NCBI RefSeq assembly: GCF_021173675.1
Contig: NZ_JAIHON010000008.1
Span: 449,075 to 513,074, forward strand
DNA length: 64,000 bases
Source: Streptomyces lincolnensis
GTDB taxonomy: Bacteria > Actinomycetota > Actinomycetes > Streptomycetales > Streptomycetaceae
Reading direction: 5' to 3'
Shown here: piece by piece, positions 41,931 through 50,507 of the stretch
Position numbering within the stretch: position 1 is the first letter of the stretch
How the letters are laid out: the number at the start of each line of letters is the position of its first letter
The notes under the pieces: model-generated
Databases searched by the model: none
Told to the model about the DNA's origin: nothing
Seen by the model: the letters and a program-made list of their open reading frames with translations, nothing else
Position numbers and translations under genes: made by a program

Positions 41931-43151
41931 TCAGCTCAGACGCTCGATGACCATTGCCATGCCCTGGCCGCCGCCGACGCACATCGTCTCCAGGCCGAAC
42001 TGCTTGTCGTGGAACTGGAGGGAGTTGATGAGTGTGCCGGTGATGCGGGCACCGGTCATGCCGAAGGGGTGTCCTACGGCGATGGCGCCGCCGTTGACGT
42101 TCAGCCGGTCGAGGTCGATGCCCAGCTCGCGGTAGGAGGGGATCACCTGGGCGGCGAAGGCCTCGTTGATCTCCACCAGGTCGATGTCGTCGATGGTGAG
42201 GCCGGCGCGGCGCAGGGCCTGGTTGCTCGCCTCGACCGGACCGAGGCCCATGATCTCGGGGGAGAGGCCGGAGACGCCGGTGGAGACGATGCGGGCGAGC
42301 GGGGTGAGGCCGAGCTCGCGGGCCTTGGTGTCGGACATGACCACGACCGCCGCCGCGCCGTCGTTGAGGGGGCAGCAGTTGCCGGCGGTGACGAGTCCGT
42401 CCGGGCGGAAGACCGGCTTCAGGCCCTGGACGCCCTCCATGGTGACGCCGGGGCGCGGGCCGTCGTCCTTGCTCACGACCGTGCCGTCGGGGGTGGTGAC
42501 CGGGGTGATCTCGCGCTCCCAGAAGCCGTTCTTGATGGCTTCCTCGGCGAGGTTCTGCGAGCGGACGCCGAACTCGTCCATGTCCTGGCGGGTGATGCCC
42601 TTGGCGCGGGCCAGGTTCTCGGCGGTCTGGCCCATCGCGATGTAGGGGTCGGGGACGAGGCCGTCCTCGCGCGGGTCGTGCCAGGTGGTGCCCTCCTGCT
42701 GGGCGACCTCGGCGGTGCGGGCCTCGGCCTCGGCGAAGAGCGGGTTGTGCGTGTCCGGGAGGCTGTCGGAGTTGCCCTTGGTGAAGCGGGAGACCATCTC
42801 CACGCCCGCCGAGATGAAGACGTCGCCCTCGCCGGCCTTGATGGCGTGCAGGGCCATGCGGCTGGTCTGGAGGGAGGAGGAGCAGTAGCGGGTGATCGTG
42901 CAGCCGGGCAGGTGGTCCATGCCCATCTGTACGGCGACGATCCTGCCGAGGTTGTGGCCCTGCTCGCCGCCGGGGAGGCCGCAGCCGAGCATCAGGTCGT
43001 CGATGTCCCTCGGGTCCAGCTCGGGGATCTTGGCCAGGGCGGCCTGGATGATCGTGGCGGTGAGGTCGTCGGGGCGGAGGTCCTTGAGCGAGCCCTTGAA
43101 GGCGCGGCCGATGGGGGAGCGGGCGGTCGAGACGATCACGGCTTCGGGCAT
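41931..43151 (-). CDS. Acetyl-CoA C-acyltransferase (thiolase)
   Basis: A 406-residue thiolase. The nucleophilic Cys90 lies in 'CTITRYCSSSLQT'. 'EINEAFAAQ', the His of 'NGGAIAVGHPFGMTGAR' and the general-base Cys of 'CVGGGQGMAM' complete the active site. It either breaks down 3-ketoacyl-CoA in beta-oxidation or condenses acetyl-CoA; the sequence alone does not decide. The ATG at 43151 has TGGAG 6 bases upstream, preferred over the adjacent GTG at 43154. An AAGCGCTT palindrome at about 43260 lies upstream. Confidence 0.92.
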   Translation of the reverse strand: MPEAVIVSTARSPIGRAFKGSLKDLRPDDLTATIIQAALAKIPELDPRDIDDLMLGCGLPGGEQGHNLGRIVAVQMGMDHLPGCTITRYCSSSLQTSRMALHAIKAGEGDVFISAGVEMVSRFTKGNSDSLPDTHNPLFAEAEARTAEVAQQEGTTWHDPREDGLVPDPYIAMGQTAENLARAKGITRQDMDEFGVRSQNLAEEAIKNGFWEREITPVTTPDGTVVSKDDGPRPGVTMEGVQGLKPVFRPDGLVTAGNCCPLNDGAAAVVVMSDTKARELGLTPLARIVSTGVSGLSPEIMGLGPVEASNQALRRAGLTIDDIDLVEINEAFAAQVIPSYRELGIDLDRLNVNGGAIAVGHPFGMTGARITGTLINSLQFHDKQFGLETMCVGGGQGMAMVIERLS

Positions 43152-43258
43152 CACGGCTCCATTGACATACCGGGGGGTCGGGCAGGGCTGTGTGGGAAGT
43201 TACCCGGCCGTATGGCCTCGGTCACGGGGGTGGGGGTGTGACCCTGACCGCAATTGTC

Positions 43259-43272
43259 TAAGCGCTTGCTTG
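43259..43272. promoter_or_regulatory. Candidate operator upstream of the thiolase gene
   Basis: TAAGCGCTTGCTTG contains the palindrome AAGCGCTT and, on the other strand, AAGC-AAGC-GCTT. TetR-type regulators of fatty-acid degradation often bind such sites, so it may control the thiolase. It lies about 110 bases upstream of the start. Confidence 0.4.
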
Positions 43273-43324
43273 GGCCTCCGGCGGGGGAGCGGATTTTCGC
43301 CCCCGCCGCCCCTACCCGTCCCAT

Positions 43325-43397
43325 CCCTGGGGGCTGCGCCCCCAGACCCCCGCTGTCGGCCCTGAAGGGGCCTCGTCCTCAAACGCCGGACGGGCTG
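43325..43397 (-). repeat. Streptomyces-type dispersed intergenic repeat, copy 2
   Basis: Almost identical, in reverse orientation, to 12973-13045, including the CAGCCCGTCCGGCGTTTG end and the CCCAGACCCCCGCT part. It lies in the 386-base spacer 43152-43537 together with the next repeat; no gene is seen there. Confidence 0.8.
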
Positions 43398-43399
43398 AG

Positions 43400-43470
43400 A
43401 AACCCAGGGGCGCGGGGCTGTGCTGAATATGCGGCTACCGCCGCGCGGGCGCGACCAGCCCCCACCCACC
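43400..43470 (-). repeat. Second dispersed repeat beside copy 2
   Basis: Contains CCCAGGGGCGCGGGGCTG and GCGCGACCAGCCCCC, the reverse-strand form of the GTCGCGC...CCCCGCGCCCCT repeat seen at 40766-40830. A further GGGGCGGAGCCCCTGGGG hairpin lies at about 43488-43506. Together they make this spacer a mosaic of genus-wide repeats. Confidence 0.65.
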
Positions 43471-43537
43471 CGCAGGTCGGGGTCGAAGGGGCGGAGCCCC
43501 TGGGGGACGGGACGGGTAGGGGTGGCGGGGGGCGAGA

Positions 43538-44563
43538 TCACGGCTGGGGGGCCGGAGTCACCGGCTGGGGCTCCGAGACCCGCCGCCGGCGGCGGCGCTT
43601 GAGGAGGGCCCAGGGACCACGCGGCCCCGTGGGCATCGCGGCGGCGACCTCCGTACCGGCCTCGGACGCGGCCTCCGCGGCCGCACGGGCGACCGGCAGG
43701 AAGCCCTCGCGGCGGGACACATCGGGCCGCTCCTCCTCTGCCGGCCACAACCCCAGCGCCGCACAGACCGTCGGCAGAACGGCCATCGCCGCGGTGGCGT
43801 ACCCCTCCGCGGAGGGATGGTAGTTGTCGGGCCCGAACAGCTCCCGGGGATTCGCCTCGAACTCCGGCCCCAGCAGATCACCGAGGGACACCGTACGGCC
43901 CCCCTGCTCCACGGTCCCGATCGTCTGCGCGGCCGCCAGCTGCCGCGAGGCCCGCCGGGCCAGCCACCGCAGCGGCTGCTGCACGGGCTCGATCGTGCCG
44001 AGGTCGGGACAGGTACCGACGACGACCTCCGCACCGGCGGTGCGCAGCCGCCGTACCGCGGCCGACAGATACCGCACGGACCGAGTGGGCGGCATCCGGT
44101 GGGTGACATCGTTCGCGCCGATCATGATCACGCAGACGTCGGGCACCCGGGCGGGGTCCGCCAGGATCAGGGCCACCTGGCGGTCCAGATCGTCGGAGCG
44201 GGCCCCGGGGAGGGCGACGTTACGGAGTTCCACCGGGCGTTCGGCCACCGCCGCGAGGCCCGACGCCAGCAGCGCGCCCGGCGTCTGGCCGGCCCGATGC
44301 ACGCCCTGGCCCGCCGCGGTGGAGTCGCCCAGCATCACCATGCGCAGGGGAGGTTCGTCGGGGACGGTGTAGACGTGGCCGTAGCGGCCCTCCGAATGGG
44401 GGACGTGCGGGGTGCTGCCGTTGCCCACCTGGCGCCTCGCCAGCCGTACCTCCGCCAGCAGCAGGCCCATGGCCGCCGCCCCGGCCAGCCCTACCCCGCC
44501 ACCGCCGTACGCGGCACCGGCCGCGATCCGCCGGGCCACCCGTGCCCTCGACATGCTCGTCAT
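43538..44563 (-). CDS. SGNH/GDSL-type esterase/hydrolase, membrane-anchored
   Basis: A 341-residue protein. A single N-terminal hydrophobic helix (about 18-38) suggests membrane anchoring. The SGNH hydrolase domain follows: block I 'VMLGDSTAAGQG' (Ser81), 'NVALPGARSDDL' (Gly), block III 'MIGANDVTHR' (Asn151) and block V 'DNYHPSAEGY' (Asp246, His249). The C-terminus is basic and proline-rich. It hydrolyses an ester in an external or lipid substrate that is unknown. The ATG at 44563 has GGAGG about 12 bases upstream; a second ATG lies at 44554. Confidence 0.86.
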   Translation of the reverse strand: MTSMSRARVARRIAAGAAYGGGGVGLAGAAAMGLLLAEVRLARRQVGNGSTPHVPHSEGRYGHVYTVPDEPPLRMVMLGDSTAAGQGVHRAGQTPGALLASGLAAVAERPVELRNVALPGARSDDLDRQVALILADPARVPDVCVIMIGANDVTHRMPPTRSVRYLSAAVRRLRTAGAEVVVGTCPDLGTIEPVQQPLRWLARRASRQLAAAQTIGTVEQGGRTVSLGDLLGPEFEANPRELFGPDNYHPSAEGYATAAMAVLPTVCAALGLWPAEEERPDVSRREGFLPVARAAAEAASEAGTEVAAAMPTGPRGPWALLKRRRRRRVSEPQPVTPAPQP

Positions 44564-44724
44564 GCGTCGCCGCCACCTCCTCGAATCCGTACAACCACTC
44601 CTTGCCCCGTACGGACCGTCGCCCAATCTCAACGGCGAGTGAACGGCCGCCACGGATCATCGGGAAGCCATAGGCTGGCGGAACCAATCACGACCACTTC
44701 TTTTGCAAGCATCCGGAGACAACG

Positions 44725-46131
44725 GTGCAATTCCACGACTCGATGATCAGCCTCGTCGGCAACACCCCGCTGGTGCGGCTCAACAGCGTGACCAAGGGCA
44801 TCAGGGCCACCGTCCTGGCCAAGGTGGAGTACTTCAACCCCGGCGGCAGCGTGAAGGACCGCATCGCCCTGCGCATGATCGAGGCGGCCGAGGACAGCGG
44901 CGCGCTCAAGCCGGGCGGCACCATCGTCGAGCCGACCAGCGGTAACACCGGCGTGGGGCTCGCCATCGTGGCCCAGCAGAAGGGGTACAAGTGCATCTTC
45001 GTGTGCCCCGACAAGGTGAGCACCGACAAGATCAACGTCCTGCGCGCCTACGGCGCCGAGGTCGTCGTCTGCCCCACCGCCGTGGACCCCGAGCACCCGG
45101 ACTCCTACTACAACGTCTCCGACCGGCTCGTCCGTGAGACGCCGGGCGCGTGGAAGCCCGACCAGTACTCCAACCCCAACAACCCGCTCTCCCACTACCA
45201 CTCCACCGGCCCCGAGCTGTGGGAGCAGACGGAGGGGAGGATCACCCACTTCGTGACGGGGGTGGGCACCGGCGGCACCATCTCCGGGACCGGGCGGTAC
45301 CTGAAGGACGCCAGCGACGGCAGGGTCAAGGTCATCGGCGCCGACCCGGAGGGGTCCGTCTACTCCGGCGGTTCGGGACGGCCGTACCTCGTCGAGGGCG
45401 TCGGTGAGGACTTCTGGCCGACCGCCTACGACCGGACCGTCGCCGACGAGATCGTGGCCGTGTCCGACAAGGACTCCTTCCAGATGACCCGCCGGCTCGC
45501 CAAGGAGGAGGGGCTGCTGGTCGGCGGCTCCTGCGGAATGGCCGTCGTGGCGGCGCTGGAGGTCGCCTCGCGGCTGGGCGAGGACGACGTCGTGGTCGTC
45601 CTGCTGCCCGACAGCGGCCGTGGCTACCTCAGCAAGATCTTCAACGACGAGTGGATGGCCGACTACGGCTTCCTGGAGGACGAGGGCCCCAGCGCCCGTG
45701 TCGGTGACGTCCTCAACGACAAGGAGCACGGCGCCATCCCGTCCCTCGTGCACATGCACCCGGACGAGACCGTCGGCCAGGCCATCGAGGTGCTGCGCGA
45801 GTACGGCGTCTCGCAGATGCCGATCGTCAAGCCGGGCGCCGGTCACCCGGACGTGATGGCGGCCGAGGTCGTCGGGTCGGTCGTGGAGCGCGAGCTGCTC
45901 AACGCGCTGTTCGCCCAGCAGGCCTCGCTGGAGGACCCGCTGGAGAAGCACATGTCGCCGCCGCTGCCCCAGGTCGGCTCCGGTGAGCCGGTCGGCGACC
46001 TGATGTCGGTGCTGGGCGCGGCCGACGCGGCGATCGTCCTCGTCGAGGGCAAGCCCACCGGGGTCGTCAGTCGGCAGGACCTCCTGGCCTTCCTCGCCAA
46101 GGGCAGCAAGGGCAGCCTGGGCGCCAAGTAG
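44725..46131 (+). CDS. Cystathionine beta-synthase
   Basis: A 468-residue PLP enzyme of fold type II that condenses serine and homocysteine to cystathionine (reverse transsulfuration). PLP Lys44 lies in 'NPGGSVKDR'. 'PTSGNTGVGLA' (72-81) and 'TGVGTGGTISGTGRY' bind the cofactor. 'EGVGEDFWPTAYD' is typical of CBS. The C-terminal 120 residues carry two CBS domains (about 340-465), which may sense adenosyl ligands. No heme domain is present. The GTG at 44725 follows a GGAGA site. Cysteine synthase is an alternative, but the CBS domains favour this call. Confidence 0.9.
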   Translation: MQFHDSMISLVGNTPLVRLNSVTKGIRATVLAKVEYFNPGGSVKDRIALRMIEAAEDSGALKPGGTIVEPTSGNTGVGLAIVAQQKGYKCIFVCPDKVSTDKINVLRAYGAEVVVCPTAVDPEHPDSYYNVSDRLVRETPGAWKPDQYSNPNNPLSHYHSTGPELWEQTEGRITHFVTGVGTGGTISGTGRYLKDASDGRVKVIGADPEGSVYSGGSGRPYLVEGVGEDFWPTAYDRTVADEIVAVSDKDSFQMTRRLAKEEGLLVGGSCGMAVVAALEVASRLGEDDVVVVLLPDSGRGYLSKIFNDEWMADYGFLEDEGPSARVGDVLNDKEHGAIPSLVHMHPDETVGQAIEVLREYGVSQMPIVKPGAGHPDVMAAEVVGSVVERELLNALFAQQASLEDPLEKHMSPPLPQVGSGEPVGDLMSVLGAADAAIVLVEGKPTGVVSRQDLLAFLAKGSKGSLGAK

Positions 46132-46139
46132 CCCTCGTG

Positions 46140-46168
46140 GCCGGGCGGGTGGCGATTTCCCGCCCGGC
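46140..46168 (+). terminator. Terminator after cystathionine beta-synthase
   Basis: A 10-bp stem (GCCGGGCGGG / CCCGCCCGGC) and a 9-base loop start 9 bases after the stop codon. Confidence 0.75.
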
Positions 46169-46448
46169 TCCCGCGGCTCGCCGGGAAACCTCCGGTGAAC
46201 GGCCGGTGTACCCGGCGAACTTGCGATTGCCTACCGAAATCGTCGACTTCGCGGAAGTGGTACGAGCGCGTCACGTCCACGCAGCACCCGCTTAACACGG
46301 GTCGGGCACATTAGTGGATGTCGGCAGGGCGGGAGCGGCTCCCCGCCCCGGCGGCAACAGAACGGCGTCACGGACCTCCGGAGCGGCTCCCGGACCTCCA
46401 CAGACGCCTAGGACGCGCCAGCCTGGCCCTGACCCGGCCCGCGTCCCT
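46169..46448. other. Intergenic stretch without recognised features
   Basis: I find no gene here. An open plus-strand frame from about 46318 reads through the minus-strand gene that follows and has arginine/proline-rich composition, so it is treated as a shadow. Confidence 0.6.
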
Positions 46449-46503
46449 CGCGGGGACCGCCGTCGTCCCGCCCCCCGTTCACGGGGGTGCGGCGGTCCCC
46501 GCG
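46449..46503 (-). terminator. Large hairpin after the minus-strand membrane protein gene
   Basis: A 14-bp stem (CGCGGGGACCGCCG, 46449-46462, with 46490-46503) encloses a second hairpin CCCCCG/CGGGGG. It lies 12 bases past the stop of the gene at 46516 on the minus strand. Confidence 0.75.
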
Positions 46504-46515
46504 AAATACTTCCGG

Positions 46516-46956
46516 TCACTCCTCCCAGTCACTGTCCTGGGAGGACTTACGGCTGTCCCGGCCACGGAACAGCCCCGGGTTCGTGCGGACCGCCTGGAAG
46601 GCGTTCACCCCCACGATGCCCGCCCAGGCGACGAGCAGGCCCGGCAGATGGGCCACACCGCCGCCGATCGCGGACAGCGGGATCGCCAGCACCAGGGAGA
46701 CGATGCCGAAGCCGAAGCGGTCGCCCCAGGAATCGGTGGGTTGCGGCGACCGGGAGCCCCGGGCCGCCACCATCTGCCGCTCGGCCGTACTCCGCCGCAT
46801 CCGGCGCTCCACGGCGCCGTCGATGCGCTGGTCGACCTTCTCCATGAAGGAGTCGACCAGCGCGGACTCGTACTCCTCACCCAGCTCCCTGCGGGCCTGC
46901 AAGGTGGCGTCGAGTTCCTTCTTCAGCTCGGTGTCCCGCGCGTCCATTCCGCTCAT
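46516..46956 (-). CDS. Hypothetical two-helix membrane protein
   Basis: A 146-residue protein. A charged, predicted helical N-terminus (about 5-75, 'KKELDATLQARRELGEEYES') is followed by two hydrophobic segments (about 83-118) and a hydrophilic C-terminus. It resembles the integral-membrane or 2TM-domain proteins often annotated next to actinobacterial genes. The start is an ATG at 46956. TACCGT lies about 7 bases before it, so a leaderless start is possible. Function is unknown. Confidence 0.77.
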   Translation of the reverse strand: MSGMDARDTELKKELDATLQARRELGEEYESALVDSFMEKVDQRIDGAVERRMRRSTAERQMVAARGSRSPQPTDSWGDRFGFGIVSLVLAIPLSAIGGGVAHLPGLLVAWAGIVGVNAFQAVRTNPGLFRGRDSRKSSQDSDWEE

Positions 46957-47057
46957 ACGCCCCACGGTAGGGAGCCACGCGGCCCGCGGCACTGGGGATA
47001 GCCCCCCTGTTCGGGGTGGCTGTGTGGAGTTGTGGTGGCGTCGAGGGAAAGAATCTT

Positions 47058-47088
47058 TGACCGCTGGTCGATATCCGACTGATGGTCA
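47058..47088. promoter_or_regulatory. 31-base palindrome upstream of the TetR gene
   Basis: TGACC (47058-47062) pairs with GGTCA (47084-47088), and inner GGTCG (47066-47070) with CGACT (47076-47080), around a central ATATC. It lies 16 bases before the TetR start, the usual place for an autoregulatory operator. Confidence 0.65.
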
Positions 47089-47103
47089 TTCATACTGACG
47101 CCC

Positions 47104-47832
47104 ATGCGTACCGTTCAAAGGAAAGCCAAAGAGGTCGCGGAGCGTGACCAGGCGCTGGTGCGTCTGGCGCTCGAGATGATCGAGCGGGACGGCTTCCACA
47201 ACCTCACCCTCGGACGCCTGGCCGAGGAGGCCGGCTACTCCAAGGGGACCATCTACAACCACTTCACCTGCCGCGAGGACCTGCTCATCGAGTTGTCCGC
47301 CGAGAGCGCGCGCAGGCAACTGCGCTACTACCAGGCGATCGCCGACCTGGCGTGGGGCGGGGTGCCGGCCCTGTACGCGCTGATGCTCGCCTACATGCGG
47401 CACGCGGAGGTCGCCCCCGTCCTGTTCGAGTGCAGCATCACCGCCCGCACCGACGCCGTGTGCGAGGCCGCGTCCGAGGCCCGGCTGAAGCGGCGCGAGC
47501 TGGTCGAGGCGCAGATGTCGCAGGTGGTCGGCTCGGTCGTGGAGCGCGCGGTCACCGAGGGCCCGTTCGACAATCCGCGTCTGACCCCCGCCGTCGCCGT
47601 GGACGCCCTGCGCTCGTACATCCTCGGCTACGCGGCGATGCACCTGCTCTCCCGCCGCTTCCTGTGGGCCGAGAAGGACAGCCTCCGCGGCCGGCTCCAG
47701 GTGCTGGCCTCGATGGTCGAGGGGCTCGGCTGGCCCCGGCTGGAGACCGAGGAGCTGACCTCGATCCAGCAGGTGGTCGCCGAGATCGTGGGAGCGGCCG
47801 AGCAGCTTGCTCCTGACCGATCTCTTACCTGA
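47104..47832 (+). CDS. TetR-family transcriptional regulator
   Basis: A 242-residue regulator. The N-terminal TetR helix-turn-helix covers about residues 12-60, with 'ALEMIERDGFHNLTLGRLAEEAGYSKGTIYNHF' (split: MIERDGFHNLTLGRLAEEAG, YSKGTIYNHF). A helical ligand-binding domain follows. A long palindrome just upstream suggests autoregulation. The only adjacent same-strand gene is the darcynin-like protein 41 bases downstream, which it may control. No strong ribosome site precedes the ATG. Confidence 0.9.
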   Translation: MRTVQRKAKEVAERDQALVRLALEMIERDGFHNLTLGRLAEEAGYSKGTIYNHFTCREDLLIELSAESARRQLRYYQAIADLAWGGVPALYALMLAYMRHAEVAPVLFECSITARTDAVCEAASEARLKRRELVEAQMSQVVGSVVERAVTEGPFDNPRLTPAVAVDALRSYILGYAAMHLLSRRFLWAEKDSLRGRLQVLASMVEGLGWPRLETEELTSIQQVVAEIVGAAEQLAPDRSLT

Positions 47833-47873
47833 ACGAGGTGTCAAAAAACGACGGTCCGTCATAACGTGCTGAC

Positions 47874-48203
47874 ATGACCTACGGCATCGTCATCCGCTAC
47901 CGGTTCGACTCCTCCTGGCTGCGTCTGAGCAGGGCGGAGCGCAACCAGTACGGGGAGATCTTCCGGAAGGACGTCGTCGGCCCGTACGCCGACCGTCTCA
48001 CCGTCCGGCACTTCGACGCGGAGGCCTTCGCCGCCGACTACTCCGACTTCCTGCTGATCGAGACCGACGACCTCAGGGCGTACTACCACTTCGTCGAGGG
48101 CCTCCGGGACAGCGACCTGATCGCCCGCGGCTGGGCCCGTATCCACGACATCACCATCGGTGTCCCGGACGGCTACAAGGAGTACGAGCGCGACCACGTC
48201 TGA
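47874..48203 (+). CDS. Darcynin-like small protein
   Basis: A 109-residue protein. 'RYRFDSSWLRLSRAERNQYG', 'LTVRHFDAEAFAADYSDFLL' and 'IETDDLRAYYHFVEGLRDSD' resemble the darcynin family, a ferredoxin-like-fold group of unknown function often linked to small-molecule oxidation. It follows the TetR gene closely and probably shares its transcript. GACGGTCCGTC, a short palindrome, lies in the 41-base gap. It could be a monooxygenase-like or dimeric alpha-beta-barrel protein; the family call is from remembered motifs. Confidence 0.65.
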   Translation: MTYGIVIRYRFDSSWLRLSRAERNQYGEIFRKDVVGPYADRLTVRHFDAEAFAADYSDFLLIETDDLRAYYHFVEGLRDSDLIARGWARIHDITIGVPDGYKEYERDHV

Positions 48204-48256
48204 GCAGGCCGCGGGGAGTCCGGACGCCGTGCCGGGCGGGTTCTCCCCGAGGGGGT

Positions 48257-49189
48257 TCAGGCCAGGCCGTGTTGTTTCGCGTACGTGTTCGCCACGTCCT
48301 CCGGGTCCTTCTTGTCCTTGTCGACCTGGCGGTTGAGTTCGGTGAGCTGGGCGGTGGTGAGGATGTTGCCGAGGCGGGCGAGGGACTTGCGGACGGGGGA
48401 GTCGGCCTTGCGGTCGGCGATGAGGGGGACGACGTGCTGGCCGGGGATGAGGTTCTTCGGGTCGGTCAGGACGACCCAGTCGTTGGCCACGATGTCGGTG
48501 TCGGTGGTGAAGAGGTTGGCCACGTCGACGTCGCCCTTCTTCAGGGCACCCTTGACCAGGGGGCCCGAGGAGTCGAGGGACTTGAACTCCTTGAAGTCCA
48601 CGCCGTAGACGTCCTTGAGGCCGATGACGCCGACCTGGCGCTTCTTCACCTCGGGTGCGGCGCCGATGACCAGCTTGCCGTTCTGCTTCTTCAGGTCGGC
48701 GAGGGAGGTCAGGCCGTACTTCCTGGCCGTCTCGCGGGTGACGACGAAGGCGTCCGAGTCCTCGGCCATGCCGTACGGCAGCACCTGGAGGCCGGCCGGG
48801 AGGGCGATGGTGAGGGCGTTCTGCATCTCGCCCTCCTCGGTCGCCGTCGCCTTGGGGTCCAGGTAGTGGAGCAGGGCGCCCTGGTACTCGGGGAGGAGGT
48901 CGATGTCGCCGCCCTTGAGCGCGGGGATGAGGATCTCGCGGGTGCCGAGGTTGGGGCGGACCGTCACCTTCACACCGGACGCCTGCAACACGGCCGCGTA
49001 CAGGTACCCGAGCACCTGGTTCTCGGTGAAGTTGGCGGTGCCGATGGTGAGGCCGCCCTTGCTGGAGCCGCCGCCACCGGAGGAGGAGCCCTGGCCTTCG
49101 AGGGAGGTGATGCCGCTGGAGCAGGCGGAGAGGGCGGGTATCGCGACGGCGGTCCCGGCCAGTGCGCCGAGGAGGTTGCGACGGTTCAT
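48257..49189 (-). CDS. Osmoprotectant-type ABC transporter substrate-binding lipoprotein
   Basis: A 310-residue lipoprotein with lipobox 'ALSAC' (Cys23) and a Ser/Gly-rich linker. The mature domain shows 'LTIGTANFTENQVLGYLYAA', 'DIDLLPEYQGALLHYL', shown separately, and 'DLFTTDTDI'-like 'VANLFTTDTDIVANDWVVL', typical of OpuC/ProX-type binding proteins. The family binds glycine betaine, choline, carnitine or related quaternary amines. It is the last gene of a four-gene operon. Confidence 0.87.
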   Translation of the reverse strand: MNRRNLLGALAGTAVAIPALSACSSGITSLEGQGSSSGGGGSSKGGLTIGTANFTENQVLGYLYAAVLQASGVKVTVRPNLGTREILIPALKGGDIDLLPEYQGALLHYLDPKATATEEGEMQNALTIALPAGLQVLPYGMAEDSDAFVVTRETARKYGLTSLADLKKQNGKLVIGAAPEVKKRQVGVIGLKDVYGVDFKEFKSLDSSGPLVKGALKKGDVDVANLFTTDTDIVANDWVVLTDPKNLIPGQHVVPLIADRKADSPVRKSLARLGNILTTAQLTELNRQVDKDKKDPEDVANTYAKQHGLA

Positions 49190-49201
49190 GGTTCGGATTC
49201 C

Positions 49202-49864
49202 CTAGGCGGTGCGGTGGCGGAAGAGGAAGCGCTGGAGGGCGGAGAGGGCCAGGTCGAGGGCAACGGCGACCGCGGCCACCAGGACCGCGCCGCCGAGCAC
49301 CTGGACCAGGTCGCGCTGGGCGAGGCCGTCGAAGACGTAGCGGCCGAGGCCGCCGAAGGAGACGTAGGCCGCGATGGTCGCCGTGGCGACGACCTGGATG
49401 AGGGCGAGGCGCAGGCCCGTCATGATCAGGGGGAGCGCGAGGGGCAGCTCGACCTGGAAGAGGACCTGGTGGCCGCGCATGCCCTGGCCGCGGGCGGCGT
49501 CGCGGACGTCCGGGTCCACGGCCGTCATTCCCGCGTAGGTGTTGGTGACGATCGCCGGGACCGCGAGGGCGACGAGGGCGACGTAGACCGGGAGCATGGA
49601 CAGGCCGCCGGCCAGGAAGACGAGGACGACCAGGCCGACCGTCGGCAGGGCGCGGCCGAAGGACGCGAGGTTGATCGCGAGGAACGCGCCCTTGCCGGTG
49701 TGGCCGATGAGCAGGCCGAGGGGGAGGCCGATCGCGGTCGCGACGAGGGTGGCGAGCAGCGAGTACTGGAGGTGTTCGGCGAGGCGGTGGGCGATGCCGT
49801 CGGAGCCGGCCCACTGGGCGCCGCTGGTCAGCCAGGCACCGAGGTTCTTGAGGAGCTCGTACAT
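49202..49864 (-). CDS. Osmoprotectant-type ABC permease, first
   Basis: A 220-residue permease with about six hydrophobic segments. 'EHLQYSLLATLVATAIGLPL' opens the domain, and 'DAARGQGMRGHQVLFQVELPLALPLI' (split: DAARGQGMRGHQVLFQV, ELPLALPLI) is the EAA loop that contacts the ATPase. It lies 1 base after the other permease gene and 12 before the binding-protein gene. It forms a heterodimeric channel with its neighbour. Confidence 0.88.
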   Translation of the reverse strand: MYELLKNLGAWLTSGAQWAGSDGIAHRLAEHLQYSLLATLVATAIGLPLGLLIGHTGKGAFLAINLASFGRALPTVGLVVLVFLAGGLSMLPVYVALVALAVPAIVTNTYAGMTAVDPDVRDAARGQGMRGHQVLFQVELPLALPLIMTGLRLALIQVVATATIAAYVSFGGLGRYVFDGLAQRDLVQVLGGAVLVAAVAVALDLALSALQRFLFRHRTA

Positions 49865-49865
49865 C

Positions 49866-50507
49866 TCAGGCTCGCCTCCGCTTCCACGGCGTCAGGGCGT
49901 ACTGGAGGGCGACCAGCGCCGCGTCCGCCACCACGGCGAGCAGCAGCGTGAGGACCACGCCGACGATCACGGGGGTGGGGAAGTTGCGCTGGAAGCCGTC
50001 GGTGAAGAGCTGGCCGAGGCCGCCGTCGCCGATGTAGGTGGCGACGGAGACGAGGGAGATCGACATGACCGTCGCGATGCGCACGCCGGCCATGATCACG
50101 GGGAGCGCGAGCGGCAGCTCGACGGTGAGCAGCGTGCGCAGGGGGCGCGTGCCCATCGCCTTCGCCGCCTCCTTGGTCCGCGCGGGGACCGAGTCGAGGC
50201 CCTCGACGGTGTTCCGGAGCAGGACGACCAGGGTGTAGATCGTCAGGCCGATCACGGTCGTCGTGCGGGTGAGGCCGCTGACCGGCAGCAGGAGCACGAA
50301 GACGGCGATCGAGGGGATCGTGAACAGGACGTTCGACAGCCCGAGCAGGAGTCCGCGCAGGGGCCGGACCCGGTGGGCGAGCACCGCGAGGGGCAGCGAG
50401 ATGATCAGGCCCAGGAGGACCGCGGTCAGGGCGGCCTGCAGGTGGGAGAGCGTGAGGGTGGTGAGGTCGTCGGTGTGGCCGGATATCCACGACCAGTCGA
50501 TGGTCAT
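49866..50507 (-). CDS. Osmoprotectant-type ABC permease, second
   Basis: A 213-residue permease with six hydrophobic segments. 'LTTLTLSHLQAALTAVLLGL' opens it, and 'EAAKAMGTRPLRTLLTVELP' is the EAA loop. The ATG at 50507 overlaps the stop of the ATPase gene as ATGA. Two different permeases with one ATPase and one binding lipoprotein match the OpuB/OpuC layout. Confidence 0.88.
   Translation of the reverse strand: MTIDWSWISGHTDDLTTLTLSHLQAALTAVLLGLIISLPLAVLAHRVRPLRGLLLGLSNVLFTIPSIAVFVLLLPVSGLTRTTTVIGLTIYTLVVLLRNTVEGLDSVPARTKEAAKAMGTRPLRTLLTVELPLALPVIMAGVRIATVMSISLVSVATYIGDGGLGQLFTDGFQRNFPTPVIVGVVLTLLLAVVADAALVALQYALTPWKRRRA

Noticed and set aside
46318..47001. Plus-strand open frame after cystathionine beta-synthase
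   Set aside because: It reads through a hairpin and a better-supported minus-strand gene; composition is arginine/proline-rich.
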